Shown one piece after another: positions 1-5,586 of a stretch of DNA of 12,215 nucleotides. This DNA comes from Acidimicrobiia bacterium (lineage in GTDB: Bacteria > Actinomycetota > Acidimicrobiia > Acidimicrobiales > Iamiaceae). The stretch's first letter is position 1. Every line of letters begins with the position of its first letter. Location: positions 1 to 12,215 of the forward strand of contig JAFBAD010000147.1 in the NCBI GenBank assembly GCA_019247975.1. Reading direction: 5' to 3'. Below the pieces are notes generated by a model that ran no database searches, had not been told where the DNA came from, and saw only the letters and a program-made list of their open reading frames with translations. The position numbers were made by a program, and so were the translations under genes.

Positions 1-1174
1 CGCCCAGCCGGGCACGGGCGACAGCGGCGGGATGAACGTGTACGTGCGTGAGCTGGTCTCGTCGCTGGCCCAGGCCGGGGTCGACTGCCGGGTCTACGTG
101 CGCCGCTGGCGCGACGACGTCCCCGACGAGGTCGCGGTCGAGCCGGGCTTCCGGGTCGTCCACATCCCGGCCGGGCCGATCGACCTGCCGAAGGAGGAGC
201 TGCCGGGGGTCGTCGACACCTGGACCGACGGCGTGCACGAGCACATCACCGCGACCGGCGGGATCGACGCGATCCACGCCAACTACTGGCTGTCCGGCCT
301 GGCCGGGCACGCCATCAAGCACCGCCTCGACCTGCCGCTCGTGTCGACCTTCCACACGCTCGCCCGGGTCAAGGCCGAGACCGGCGATCCCGAGCCGCAG
401 CGCCGCATCGACGCCGAGTCCGAGGTCATCGCCTGCTCGGACGCGATCCTCGCCTCCTGTACCGCCGAGGCCGACCAGCTCATCCGCTTCTACGGCGCCC
501 AGCCCGAGCGGATCGAGATCGTGCCGCCCGGCGTCGATCACGCCTTCTTCTCGCCCGGCGACCAGCGGGGAGCCCGCTACGCGCTCGGGCTGCCGTCCGA
601 CCAGCCGGTCCTGCTGTTCGTCGGCCGCATCCAGCCGCTCAAGGGCCTCGACGTGGCCGTCACCGCGCTGGCCTCGCTGCCGAACGAGGACGCGGTGCTG
701 GTCGCGGTGGGCGGACCCAGCGGCGCCTCCGGCGAGACCGAGCTAACCCGGGTCCACCGGCTCGCCGAGGAGCTCGGCGTCGAGGACCGCATCCGCTACG
801 TCGCACCCCAGCCCCACCACCTGCTGTCCACCTACTACCGGGCCGCTGATCTGTGCGTGGTGCCGAGCCGGTCGGAGTCGTTCGGCCTCGTCGCCCTTGA
901 GGCCGCAGCGTGCGGCACCCCGGTCGTCGCGGCCGCGGTGGGTGGCCTGGCCACGATCGTGGAGGACGGCACCACCGGCGTGCTCATCGAGGGCCGCGAC
1001 CCGGTCGCCTTCGCCGCCGCCATCAGCGACCTGCTGGGCGACCGCCCCCGGGCCCGCGCGATGGGCGAAGCCGCCGGGGCCCGTGCCCGCGGCTACACGT
1101 GGTCGACCGCAGCCGCCCGCCTGCGCCGCGTGTACAGCGACCTCACGCAGCGCCAGCTCGTCGACTGCGCGTAG
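1..1174 (+). CDS. mshA: D-inositol-3-phosphate glycosyltransferase MshA (5' end outside window)
   Basis: Retaining GT-B (GT4 family) enzyme that transfers GlcNAc from UDP-GlcNAc to 1L-myo-inositol-1-phosphate, the first step of mycothiol synthesis in the cytoplasm. The open frame enters from the left edge (first whole codon at base 2) and reads AQPGTGDSGGMNVYV, the family's N-terminal donor-site glycine loop. The ATG at 32 is therefore internal and perhaps 15-40 residues are missing. Numbering from that Met: HANYWLSG near 82-89, STFHTL near 105-110, VPPGVD near 164-169, the FVGRIQPLKG motif with Arg199 and Lys204, and the donor-binding ESFGLVALE motif with Glu282 and Glu290. The spacing of these residues matches the sugar-nucleotide and phosphate contacts I recall for Corynebacterium MshA. 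The YbjN gene just downstream is the same neighbour as in mycobacteria. A related GT4 enzyme with another acceptor cannot be fully excluded. Confidence 0.88.
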   Translation, partial: AQPGTGDSGGMNVYVRELVSSLAQAGVDCRVYVRRWRDDVPDEVAVEPGFRVVHIPAGPIDLPKEELPGVVDTWTDGVHEHITATGGIDAIHANYWLSGLAGHAIKHRLDLPLVSTFHTLARVKAETGDPEPQRRIDAESEVIACSDAILASCTAEADQLIRFYGAQPERIEIVPPGVDHAFFSPGDQRGARYALGLPSDQPVLLFVGRIQPLKGLDVAVTALASLPNEDAVLVAVGGPSGASGETELTRVHRLAEELGVEDRIRYVAPQPHHLLSTYYRAADLCVVPSRSESFGLVALEAAACGTPVVAAAVGGLATIVEDGTTGVLIEGRDPVAFAAAISDLLGDRPRARAMGEAAGARARGYTWSTAAARLRRVYSDLTQRQLVDCA

Positions 1175-1188
1175 CTCCCGGGTAGGTT
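1161..1188 (+). promoter_or_regulatory. Candidate near-leaderless promoter for the YbjN gene
   Basis: The -10-like hexamer TAGGTT (1183-1188, TAnnnT pattern) ends 9 bases before the ATG at 1198. A weak -35-like TCGACT lies at 1161-1166 with a 16-base spacer. No Shine-Dalgarno sequence precedes the ATG, which fits a transcript starting at or just before the start codon. The gene could instead be read through from mshA, only 23 bases upstream. Confidence 0.35.
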
Positions 1189-1197
1189 GCGCGGCCG

Positions 1198-1659
1198 ATG
1201 GACCGTGCGGCGACCTCCGAGGAGCTCGACCAGATCGAACAGCGCATCGATGCGTGGCTCGAGGAGCAGCTGGCCACCAACCCGGTGGTGGCGGCGATCG
1301 ACCGCGACGAGAGCGACGAGCGCCGCTGGTTCGTTCGCCTGCGGGGCGAGCAGAAGGACACGTTCACGATCTGGTTCACGCTGCGCCAGCGGACCCTGCA
1401 CTACGAGACCTACGTCATGCCCGCGCCCGAGGAGAACTTCGAGCGCTTCTACGAGCACCTGCTGCGCCGCAACCTGAAGCTCTTCGGCGCCGCGTTCGCG
1501 ATCGGGCCCGAGAACGCCGTGTTCCTCGTCGGCCAGCTGCCGATCGACGCCATCGACGAGGGTGAGCTCGACCGCATCCTCGGCTCGCTCTTCACCTACG
1601 TGGAGCAGTTCTTCCGCCCCGCCCTCCACATCGGCTTCGAGAGCCACTTTGCGCGCTGA
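1198..1659 (+). CDS. YbjN domain-containing protein
   Basis: A 153-residue soluble protein of the actinobacterial YbjN family, which has a fold like type III secretion chaperones; its biochemical role is unknown. An acidic N-terminal helix (about residues 6-25) is followed by alternating strands and helices. It includes the family's aromatic strand pattern (RRWFVRLRG, FTIWFTL, LHYETYVMPAP at about 42-80) and the helix FERFYEHLLRRN. No signal peptide or membrane segment is visible. The ATG at 1198 is the only sensible start and has no clear ribosome-binding site. It follows mshA by 23 bases on the same strand. M. tuberculosis Rv0487 is, from memory, the same kind of gene next to mshA (Rv0486), which supports both calls. 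A chaperone-like role linked to mycothiol synthesis would be inference. Confidence 0.8.
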   Translation: MDRAATSEELDQIEQRIDAWLEEQLATNPVVAAIDRDESDERRWFVRLRGEQKDTFTIWFTLRQRTLHYETYVMPAPEENFERFYEHLLRRNLKLFGAAFAIGPENAVFLVGQLPIDAIDEGELDRILGSLFTYVEQFFRPALHIGFESHFAR

Positions 1660-1665
1660 CCTGGG

Positions 1666-2442
1666 TCAGTGGGCCAGGACGGCCACGATCGAGGCGATGG
1701 TGACGAGGCCGTTCACGACCCAGTGGGTGGCGATGGCGACATCGAGGGTGTTGCGCCGGCGCGCGTGCCAGCACAGGGCGACCTGGACGAGGGCGACCAG
1801 CAGGAAGTCAGCCGGCTGCCAGAAGTGCTCGGCGCTGAACAGCACACCGGTGGCGATGACCGGCCCCATCCCGGCGAGCGGGATGCGGCCCATGAGGTGG
1901 CCCTTCCAGTAGAGCTCCTCGACCACGGGGTTCACGATCGCGTCGACCACGAGGTTCGCGGCCAGGGCGAGCACGAGGGCGAGCTGGCCGTAGTGGGCGA
2001 TGGCCGCGTCGGTGATGTCCGGCGACAGGTACGACGGGAACCACGAGCTCGTCCCCGAGTCGATGGCCGACGCGATCGGTCCGAGGGCGACGGCCAGCAC
2101 CGCCGTGCCGAGCACGAAGCCGGCCGTCGTGAGCAGCACCCGACCCTTCGGCAGGTGTGAGGTGAGGTCGATCGCCGGACGGATCGACCACCGTCCGCTC
2201 GCCCGCCGGCCGTACCAGAGCAGGTAGCCGAGCTCGAGGGGTGTGACGACCGCGATCGCCACGGTGTAGGGCACGATCGGCGGAAGCCCGAGCGAGCGAG
2301 CGGCCGGGTGGAGCGCGAGGACGGTGGCCACGGTGATGAGGCCCGGGGCGAAGTTGAGCGCGAGCACCGCCGGCCAGCGGTAGGGCCTGGGCGCGACCGG
2401 GGGCGGCACGGTGGAGGTGGCGGCGGGAGCGAGCGTGTCCAT
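1666..2442 (-). CDS. CPBP family intramembrane glutamic endopeptidase (CAAX protease-like)
   Basis: A 258-residue polytopic membrane protein with roughly six to seven hydrophobic segments. It carries the three signatures of the Abi/CPBP (Rce1-like) family. Motif 1 is EELYWKG with Glu175-Glu176; the usual Arg of EExxxR is Lys180 here. Motif 2 is FSAEH with His206. Motif 3 is HWVVN with His240 and Asn244. These are the catalytic Glu and His residues of the family, whose members cleave within or near the membrane; the substrate is unknown. I chose the ATG at 2442. The frame stays open to 2604, but that extension is Arg/Gly/Pro-rich, lies across the inverted repeats and lacks family features. No strong ribosome-binding site precedes either start. 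The gene is convergent with the YbjN gene (6-base gap) and divergent from the lipoprotein gene. Confidence 0.85.
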   Translation of the reverse strand: MDTLAPAATSTVPPPVAPRPYRWPAVLALNFAPGLITVATVLALHPAARSLGLPPIVPYTVAIAVVTPLELGYLLWYGRRASGRWSIRPAIDLTSHLPKGRVLLTTAGFVLGTAVLAVALGPIASAIDSGTSSWFPSYLSPDITDAAIAHYGQLALVLALAANLVVDAIVNPVVEELYWKGHLMGRIPLAGMGPVIATGVLFSAEHFWQPADFLLVALVQVALCWHARRRNTLDVAIATHWVVNGLVTIASIVAVLAH

Positions 2443-2511
2443 GCGTGTCAGGGGACCGCGGACCCGCCGGCCCGCACATGAGCAACCGTTACCCATCTCG
2501 CGCGGCGGCAC

Positions 2512-2554
2512 TTCCCGGGACGTGGTCCCGGTCATCGCCGGGAAAGCGTCCCGA
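2512..2554. promoter_or_regulatory. Cluster of overlapping inverted repeats between divergent genes (possible operator)
   Basis: Four alternating copies of a TCCCGG-type half-site sit within 43 bases. CCGGGAC-gtg-GTCCCGG (2515-2531) is a perfect 7-base dyad. CGGGA (2539-2543) and TCCCG (2549-2553) form a second dyad with a 5-base loop. TTCCCGG (2512-2518) also pairs exactly with CCGGGAA (2538-2544). The cluster lies upstream of both the CPBP protease gene and the lipoprotein promoter, so it could bind a dimeric regulator or form alternative hairpins in a leader. No particular regulator can be named. The rest of 2443-2739 holds only the promoter at 2611-2639 and the ribosome-binding site of the lipoprotein gene. 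Confidence 0.4.
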
Positions 2555-2610
2555 GAACCTCGTCCGCTCCGTGGCCGGCCGGCCTGGACACACACTCTCA
2601 GCATCTTTCA

Positions 2611-2639
2611 TTGCTTTTCTGTCCGGCCGCTCCTAGGGT
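2611..2639 (+). promoter_or_regulatory. Housekeeping-type promoter of the lipoprotein-proC unit
   Basis: TTGCTT (2611-2616) and TAGGGT (2634-2639) are separated by exactly 17 bases, a good fit to primary-sigma -35/-10 spacing. The sequence just before it (CATCTTTCATTGCTTTTC) is the most AT-rich stretch of the region. Transcription would start near 2646, giving a leader of about 94 bases before the GTG at 2740. Confidence 0.6.
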
Positions 2640-2739
2640 GCCCGAGCCCGGTGGCCGGCCCCGCTCGGGGAAGTGCGGGTCTCGCCGGCCATCGGGCATG
2701 CTGGTCCGCCCTGCGGGCCCAGCCAGAGAGGAAGTTCCC

Positions 2740-3468
2740 GTGCGTCACCGGTTCGCGGTCCTCGTGATCGCCCTGTCCGTCGTCGTCGCCGCCTGTGGCA
2801 CCACCGGCGACAAGAAGGCCGACGACACGACGACGACCACCGCCGCCAAGTCCACGACGACGACGACCGAGCGGCCGTCGACCACGACCACCGAGGCCGG
2901 CGACGACGCGCAGGCCCGGGCCGAGGCGATCGACGTCAGCCCCGCGGTGCTTCCCGACGGGTGGTCATCGCGCTCGCACGAGAAGGACCAGGAGAACCTG
3001 GTCAGCGAGTGCAGCGACTTCGACGTGGACGAGCTCGCCCTGGGCACCTACTACACCGATGACTTCGTCACCGGGGACCTCGAGCAGAACGACGGCCAGC
3101 AGCTCTCGGTCGGCACCCGTGTCTTCGAGGACGAGGAGACCGCGACGAACATCGTCGACGTCGTCTCGACCGACGACTTCATCTCCTGCATCAACCAGAA
3201 GGTCAAGACCAGCCTCGGTGGCCAGATCACCGGCGACATCGAGGCCCACGACCTGAGCACCTCGGCGGACCAGACCGCCGGGTTCTCCGGGCACCTCGTG
3301 CTCACCTCCGGCAGCACCGGCGAGACCCTCGACCTCTGGTACGCCTTCGTTTTCATCCGCACCGGTGACCTGGTCACCGGGCTGTCGGGGTTCGCTCTGG
3401 GCCAGGACCTCAGCGGGCAGGTCATCAGCGACGTGGCCGACAAGATCGTGGAGCTGCAGGCGGCCTGA
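2740..3468 (+). CDS. Secreted lipoprotein with threonine-rich linker, function unknown
   Basis: A 242-residue predicted lipoprotein. Start chosen at GTG 2740: GAGAGGAAG (2725-2733) lies 6 bases upstream and the product then opens with a textbook signal peptide. The signal is a basic MRHR, a hydrophobic core (residues 5-18) and the lipobox VAAC with lipidated Cys19. Residues 30-51 are a Thr-rich spacer, probably spanning the cell-wall layer. The folded part (about 60-242) contains LPDGW, two cysteines (Cys91 and Cys150) that could form a disulfide, and a C-terminal strand pattern WYAFVFIRTGDLVTGLSGFA. That layout resembles PknH-type extracellular sensor domains and mycobacterial Lpp proteins, but I cannot confirm homology. 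It ends in a TGATG overlap with proC, so the two are co-translated from the promoter at 2611-2639, an unexpected pairing of a surface protein with a proline enzyme. Confidence 0.82.
   Translation: MRHRFAVLVIALSVVVAACGTTGDKKADDTTTTTAAKSTTTTTERPSTTTTEAGDDAQARAEAIDVSPAVLPDGWSSRSHEKDQENLVSECSDFDVDELALGTYYTDDFVTGDLEQNDGQQLSVGTRVFEDEETATNIVDVVSTDDFISCINQKVKTSLGGQITGDIEAHDLSTSADQTAGFSGHLVLTSGSTGETLDLWYAFVFIRTGDLVTGLSGFALGQDLSGQVISDVADKIVELQAA
2827..2892 (+). repeat. Low-complexity ACG/ACC tract encoding the Thr-rich linker
   Basis: Two runs of five consecutive Thr codons and one of four (ACG and ACC mixed) are separated by short Ala/Lys/Ser and Glu/Arg/Pro/Ser spacers. The tract encodes the flexible linker between lipid anchor and folded domain. 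In-frame trinucleotide repetition makes length changes by slippage plausible. Confidence 0.75.
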
Positions 3469-4253
3469 TGGCTCGGCTCGTGGTCGTGGGCGGCGGTCGG
3501 ATGGGCGAAGCCCTCGTCACCGGGCTGCTCGCAGGAGGTTGGGTCGCGGGGGACATCACCGTGGTCGAGGTCTCGCCCGAGCGGCGGGCGGCGATCGCGG
3601 ATCAGCTCCGGGGGGTCGACGTGGTGGCCGAACCGGCGGCGGCCGACGGCGCGGTCGTCGCGGTGAAGCCCGGCGACGTCGAGGCGGCGTGCACGGCGCT
3701 GGCCGCGTCGGGCGTCGGCCGGGTGCTGTCCATCGCCGCCGGCGTGCCGACCGCCCGGCTCGAGGCCGCGCTCGGCGACGGCGTGCCCGTGATCCGGGCG
3801 ATGCCGAACACCCCGGCGCTGGTCGGCGCAGGCGTGAGCGCGATCGCCGCAGGTACCGAGGCCGGCGACGAGGACCTGGAGTGGGCTCGCAGCATCCTCG
3901 GCGCGGTCGGCGAGGTGGTGACCGTGCCCGAGCGGCTGCTCGATGCGGTCACCGGCCTCTCGGGCTCGGGCCCGGCCTACGTGTTCCTGGTGGTGGAGGC
4001 GCTGATCGACGCCGGCGTGCTGGCCGGCCTGCCTCGCGACGTGGCCGAGACCCTCGCCATCGGGACGGTCGCCGGCGCCGGCCGCCTCCTGGTCGAGACC
4101 GGCGACAGCCCGGCGGAGCTGCGGGCCGCCGTCACCTCGCCCGGGGGCACGACGGCGGCGGGGCTCCGGGCCCTCGAGCAGGCCGGGACCCGTGCTGCCT
4201 TCCTCGACGCCGTCATGGCCGCGACCGAGCGGTCACGCGAGCTCGGTACGTGA
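3468..4253 (+). CDS. proC: Pyrroline-5-carboxylate reductase
   Basis: Reduces L-1-pyrroline-5-carboxylate to L-proline with NAD(P)H, the last step of proline synthesis. The 261-residue length is normal. The N-terminal Rossmann fold shows GGGRMG at residues 8-13 and AVKP at 65-68. The hinge and active site carry RAMPNTPALVGAG (110-122), LSGSGPAYVFLVVEAL (164-179) and the hallmark TSPGGTTAAGL (223-233). The ATG at 3468 shares its A with the TGA of the lipoprotein gene, so translation is coupled. About 95 bases separate it from the small HTH gene downstream; the same proC-HTH order occurs, from memory, in M. tuberculosis (Rv0500, Rv0500A). Confidence 0.96.
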   Translation: MARLVVVGGGRMGEALVTGLLAGGWVAGDITVVEVSPERRAAIADQLRGVDVVAEPAAADGAVVAVKPGDVEAACTALAASGVGRVLSIAAGVPTARLEAALGDGVPVIRAMPNTPALVGAGVSAIAAGTEAGDEDLEWARSILGAVGEVVTVPERLLDAVTGLSGSGPAYVFLVVEALIDAGVLAGLPRDVAETLAIGTVAGAGRLLVETGDSPAELRAAVTSPGGTTAAGLRALEQAGTRAAFLDAVMAATERSRELGT

Positions 4254-4289
4254 CGGCACCAACGCCATCACCAACCACAGCGCCCCCGC

Positions 4290-4318
4290 TTCCCCCTCCA
4301 GCAACAAGCCGGTACCGT
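4290..4318 (+). promoter_or_regulatory. Weak candidate promoter for the HTH gene
   Basis: TTCCCC (4290-4295) and TACCGT (4313-4318) are separated by 17 bases. The -10 sits 30 bases before the GTG at 4349, leaving room for the ribosome-binding site GGAAGGGG (4332-4339). The -35 is poor. The -10 lies inside CCGGTACCGTTG (4309-4320), which recurs exactly on the other strand at 7827-7838 upstream of the membrane-protein gene. Confidence 0.3.
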
Positions 4319-4348
4319 TGCCGCCGGAGTTGGAAGGGGTGATGCCTC

Positions 4349-4543
4349 GTGGCGCAGTTCCCGGCCCGGGCACGGTTCCTCACCGTGGCCGAAGTCGCCG
4401 ACCAGATGCGGGTCTCGAACATGACGGTGTACCGCCTGATCAAGGCGGGCGAGATCGGCGCGGTCCGAGTCGGCAAGTCGTACCGGATCGCCGAGGACGA
4501 CATGGATCGGTACCTGGCCAGCCGGTACACCGAAGCGGGTTGA
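4349..4543 (+). CDS. Small excisionase/MerR-type helix-turn-helix DNA-binding protein
   Basis: A 64-residue, single-domain DNA-binding protein. The core FLTVAEVADQMRVSNMTVYR (residues 10-29) is a winged helix-turn-helix of the excisionase/MerR class. It is followed by LIKAGEIGAVRVGKSYRI, the wing, and an AEDDMDRYLASR helix. No effector or dimerisation domain is present. The GTG at 4349 is supported by GGAAGGGG 9 bases upstream; the ATG at 4342 is in another frame. The same small protein follows proC in mycobacteria (Rv0500A) and streptomycetes, from memory, and it is distantly related to the developmental regulator BldC. It is therefore a conserved core regulator, not a sign of phage integration; no integrase is nearby. 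Its targets cannot be inferred here. Confidence 0.85.
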   Translation: MAQFPARARFLTVAEVADQMRVSNMTVYRLIKAGEIGAVRVGKSYRIAEDDMDRYLASRYTEAG

Positions 4544-4580
4544 CACCGGGCCGTCCGCCGGCCGGGTCGGGTCGGCGGCC

Positions 4581-5456
4581 GTGACCGGGTCGCCGACCAT
4601 CTCGTTCCTCTCGGACTACGGCACCGCCGACGAGTTCGTCGGGGTCGTGAAGTCCGTCATCCGCCAGCTCGCGCCCGACGCGGTGGTGATCGACGTGAGC
4701 CACGAGGTGCCCCGCTACGACGTCCGCGCCGGCGGGCTCACGCTGGCCCGCGCCGCGCAGTACCTGGCGCCGGGCGTGGTGCTCGCGGTCGTCGACCCGG
4801 GCGTGGGCACGGACCGCCGCCCGGTGGCGATCGAGGTGGGCGACGGTGAGTCGGTCCTCGTCGGACCGGACAACGGGCTGCTGGCGCCGGCCGTCGCGAT
4901 GGTCGGCGGTGCCACCCGCGCCGTCGTCCTCACCAGCGAGGAGCACCGGCTCCAGGCGCCCGGGCCGACCTTCGACGGCCGCGACGTGTTCGGCCCGGCG
5001 GCCGCCCACCTGTGCAACGGCGTGCCGCTCGAAGCCCTCGGGCCGGAGATCGACCCGATCACGCTGCGCCCGGGCATCCTCCCGCTCAGCCGCGAGGAGG
5101 ACGGTGGGATCTCCGCCGAGGTCCTCTGGGTCGACCGCTTCGGCAACGCGCAGCTGAACGTCGACCCGGCCGAGCTCGACCCCTTCGGTGAGCGGGTGCG
5201 GATCGTGATCGACGGCTCGGCCCGCAGCGCCCGCCGCGTGCGCGCCTTCGCGGACGCCGGGCCCGGCGAGATCGCCCTGATCGTCGACTCCTACGGGCTG
5301 GTCACGATCGTGCTCGACCGGCGCTCGGCTGCCGAGGAGCTCGGCCTCGACGCGGGCAGCGGCGTGCGGGTCGAACCGTTCGACGACGAAGACGACGGCC
5401 GCCCCGCATCGGTCGTCAGCCCGGTCACGCTCACCGCTCGGAAGGGAGCCCCATGA
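4581..5456 (+). CDS. S-adenosylmethionine hydrolase, DUF62 family (SAM hydroxide adenosyltransferase)
   Basis: Member of the DUF62 family, relatives of fluorinase and chlorinase that use water to split SAM into adenosine and methionine. The 291 residues show FLSDYG(T)ADEFVG near residues 9-21, IDVSHEV (37-43), VVDPGVG (70-76), VGPDNGLL (94-101), TFDGRDVFGPAA (130-141) and DRFGNAQLN (185-193). Of the Asp-Arg-His triad described for the hydrolases, Asp72 and Arg79 are in place with the expected spacing. The position of the His is Asp132, reading TFDGRD where I recall TFHGRD. The Ser that marks fluorinases is Gly133, so halogenation is not suggested. The GTG at 4581 has no clear ribosome-binding site and is 37 bases after the HTH gene. 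The stop overlaps the next start (ATGA), coupling it to a membrane peptide. Confidence 0.9.
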   Translation: MTGSPTISFLSDYGTADEFVGVVKSVIRQLAPDAVVIDVSHEVPRYDVRAGGLTLARAAQYLAPGVVLAVVDPGVGTDRRPVAIEVGDGESVLVGPDNGLLAPAVAMVGGATRAVVLTSEEHRLQAPGPTFDGRDVFGPAAAHLCNGVPLEALGPEIDPITLRPGILPLSREEDGGISAEVLWVDRFGNAQLNVDPAELDPFGERVRIVIDGSARSARRVRAFADAGPGEIALIVDSYGLVTIVLDRRSAAEELGLDAGSGVRVEPFDDEDDGRPASVVSPVTLTARKGAP

Positions 5457-5542
5457 GACCCGGCACGACGATCGTGCTCGCCGCCCTCCTCGTGCTGATC
5501 TTCGGCGCGGCGCTGCTGCAGTTCGTGTTCCTCGCCCGATGA
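5453..5542 (+). CDS. 29-residue single-pass membrane peptide, function unknown
   Basis: The short frame starts with an ATG at 5453 that overlaps the SAM hydrolase stop as ATGA. It is preceded by a good ribosome-binding site, GGAAGGGAG (5440-5448). The product begins MRPGTT, has one uninterrupted hydrophobic helix (about residues 7-27) and ends LAR, giving a short positively charged N terminus and a single transmembrane span. The strong ribosome-binding site inside the end of the upstream gene and the compact membrane-protein composition make it a real gene rather than chance. I do not recognise the family. A role as a small subunit or membrane tether for the SAM hydrolase or the acyl-CoA ligase is inference from coupling only. 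Confidence 0.65.
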   Translation: MRPGTTIVLAALLVLIFGAALLQFVFLAR

Positions 5543-5586
5543 CCGTGCCGGGCCACGACGAGATGTGCTCCACTTTCCGCCCGTGA
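5539..5586 (+). CDS. 15-codon bridging mini-ORF (possible translational-coupling relay)
   Basis: The ATG at 5539 overlaps the stop of the 29-residue peptide (ATGA). The frame reads MTVPGHDEMCSTFRP and stops at 5584-5586, overlapping the GTG at 5583 of the ligase as GTGA. It therefore links the two genes without a gap. The peptide shows no domain and has no ribosome-binding site of its own. If used, it more likely carries ribosomes to the ligase start than makes a functional peptide. It may be coincidental. Confidence 0.25.
   Translation: MTVPGHDEMCSTFRP

Noticed and set aside
2443..2604. N-terminal extension of the CPBP protease to 2604
   Set aside because: The added residues are Arg/Gly/Pro-rich, precede the first membrane helix and overlap the inverted-repeat cluster. 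The ATG at 2442 gives a normal family length.
2611..2739. TTG start at 2611 for the lipoprotein
   Set aside because: It would bury the signal peptide at residue 44 and coincides with the -35 element; GTG 2740 has a ribosome-binding site and a proper lipobox signal.
4349..4543. HTH protein as a phage or integrative-element excisionase
   Set aside because: No integrase, attachment repeats or composition shift is visible, and the proC-HTH pairing is conserved in chromosomal actinobacterial loci.
4555..4578. Hairpin CCGCCG / CGGCGG just before the SAM hydrolase start
   Set aside because: Only six base pairs with a 12-base loop in very GC-rich sequence, no T tract. Expected by chance; not called a terminator or riboswitch.
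4581..5456. DUF62 gene as a fluorinase or chlorinase
   Set aside because: The fluorinase Ser is Gly133, the hydrolase Arg79 is present, and there are no halometabolite genes nearby.
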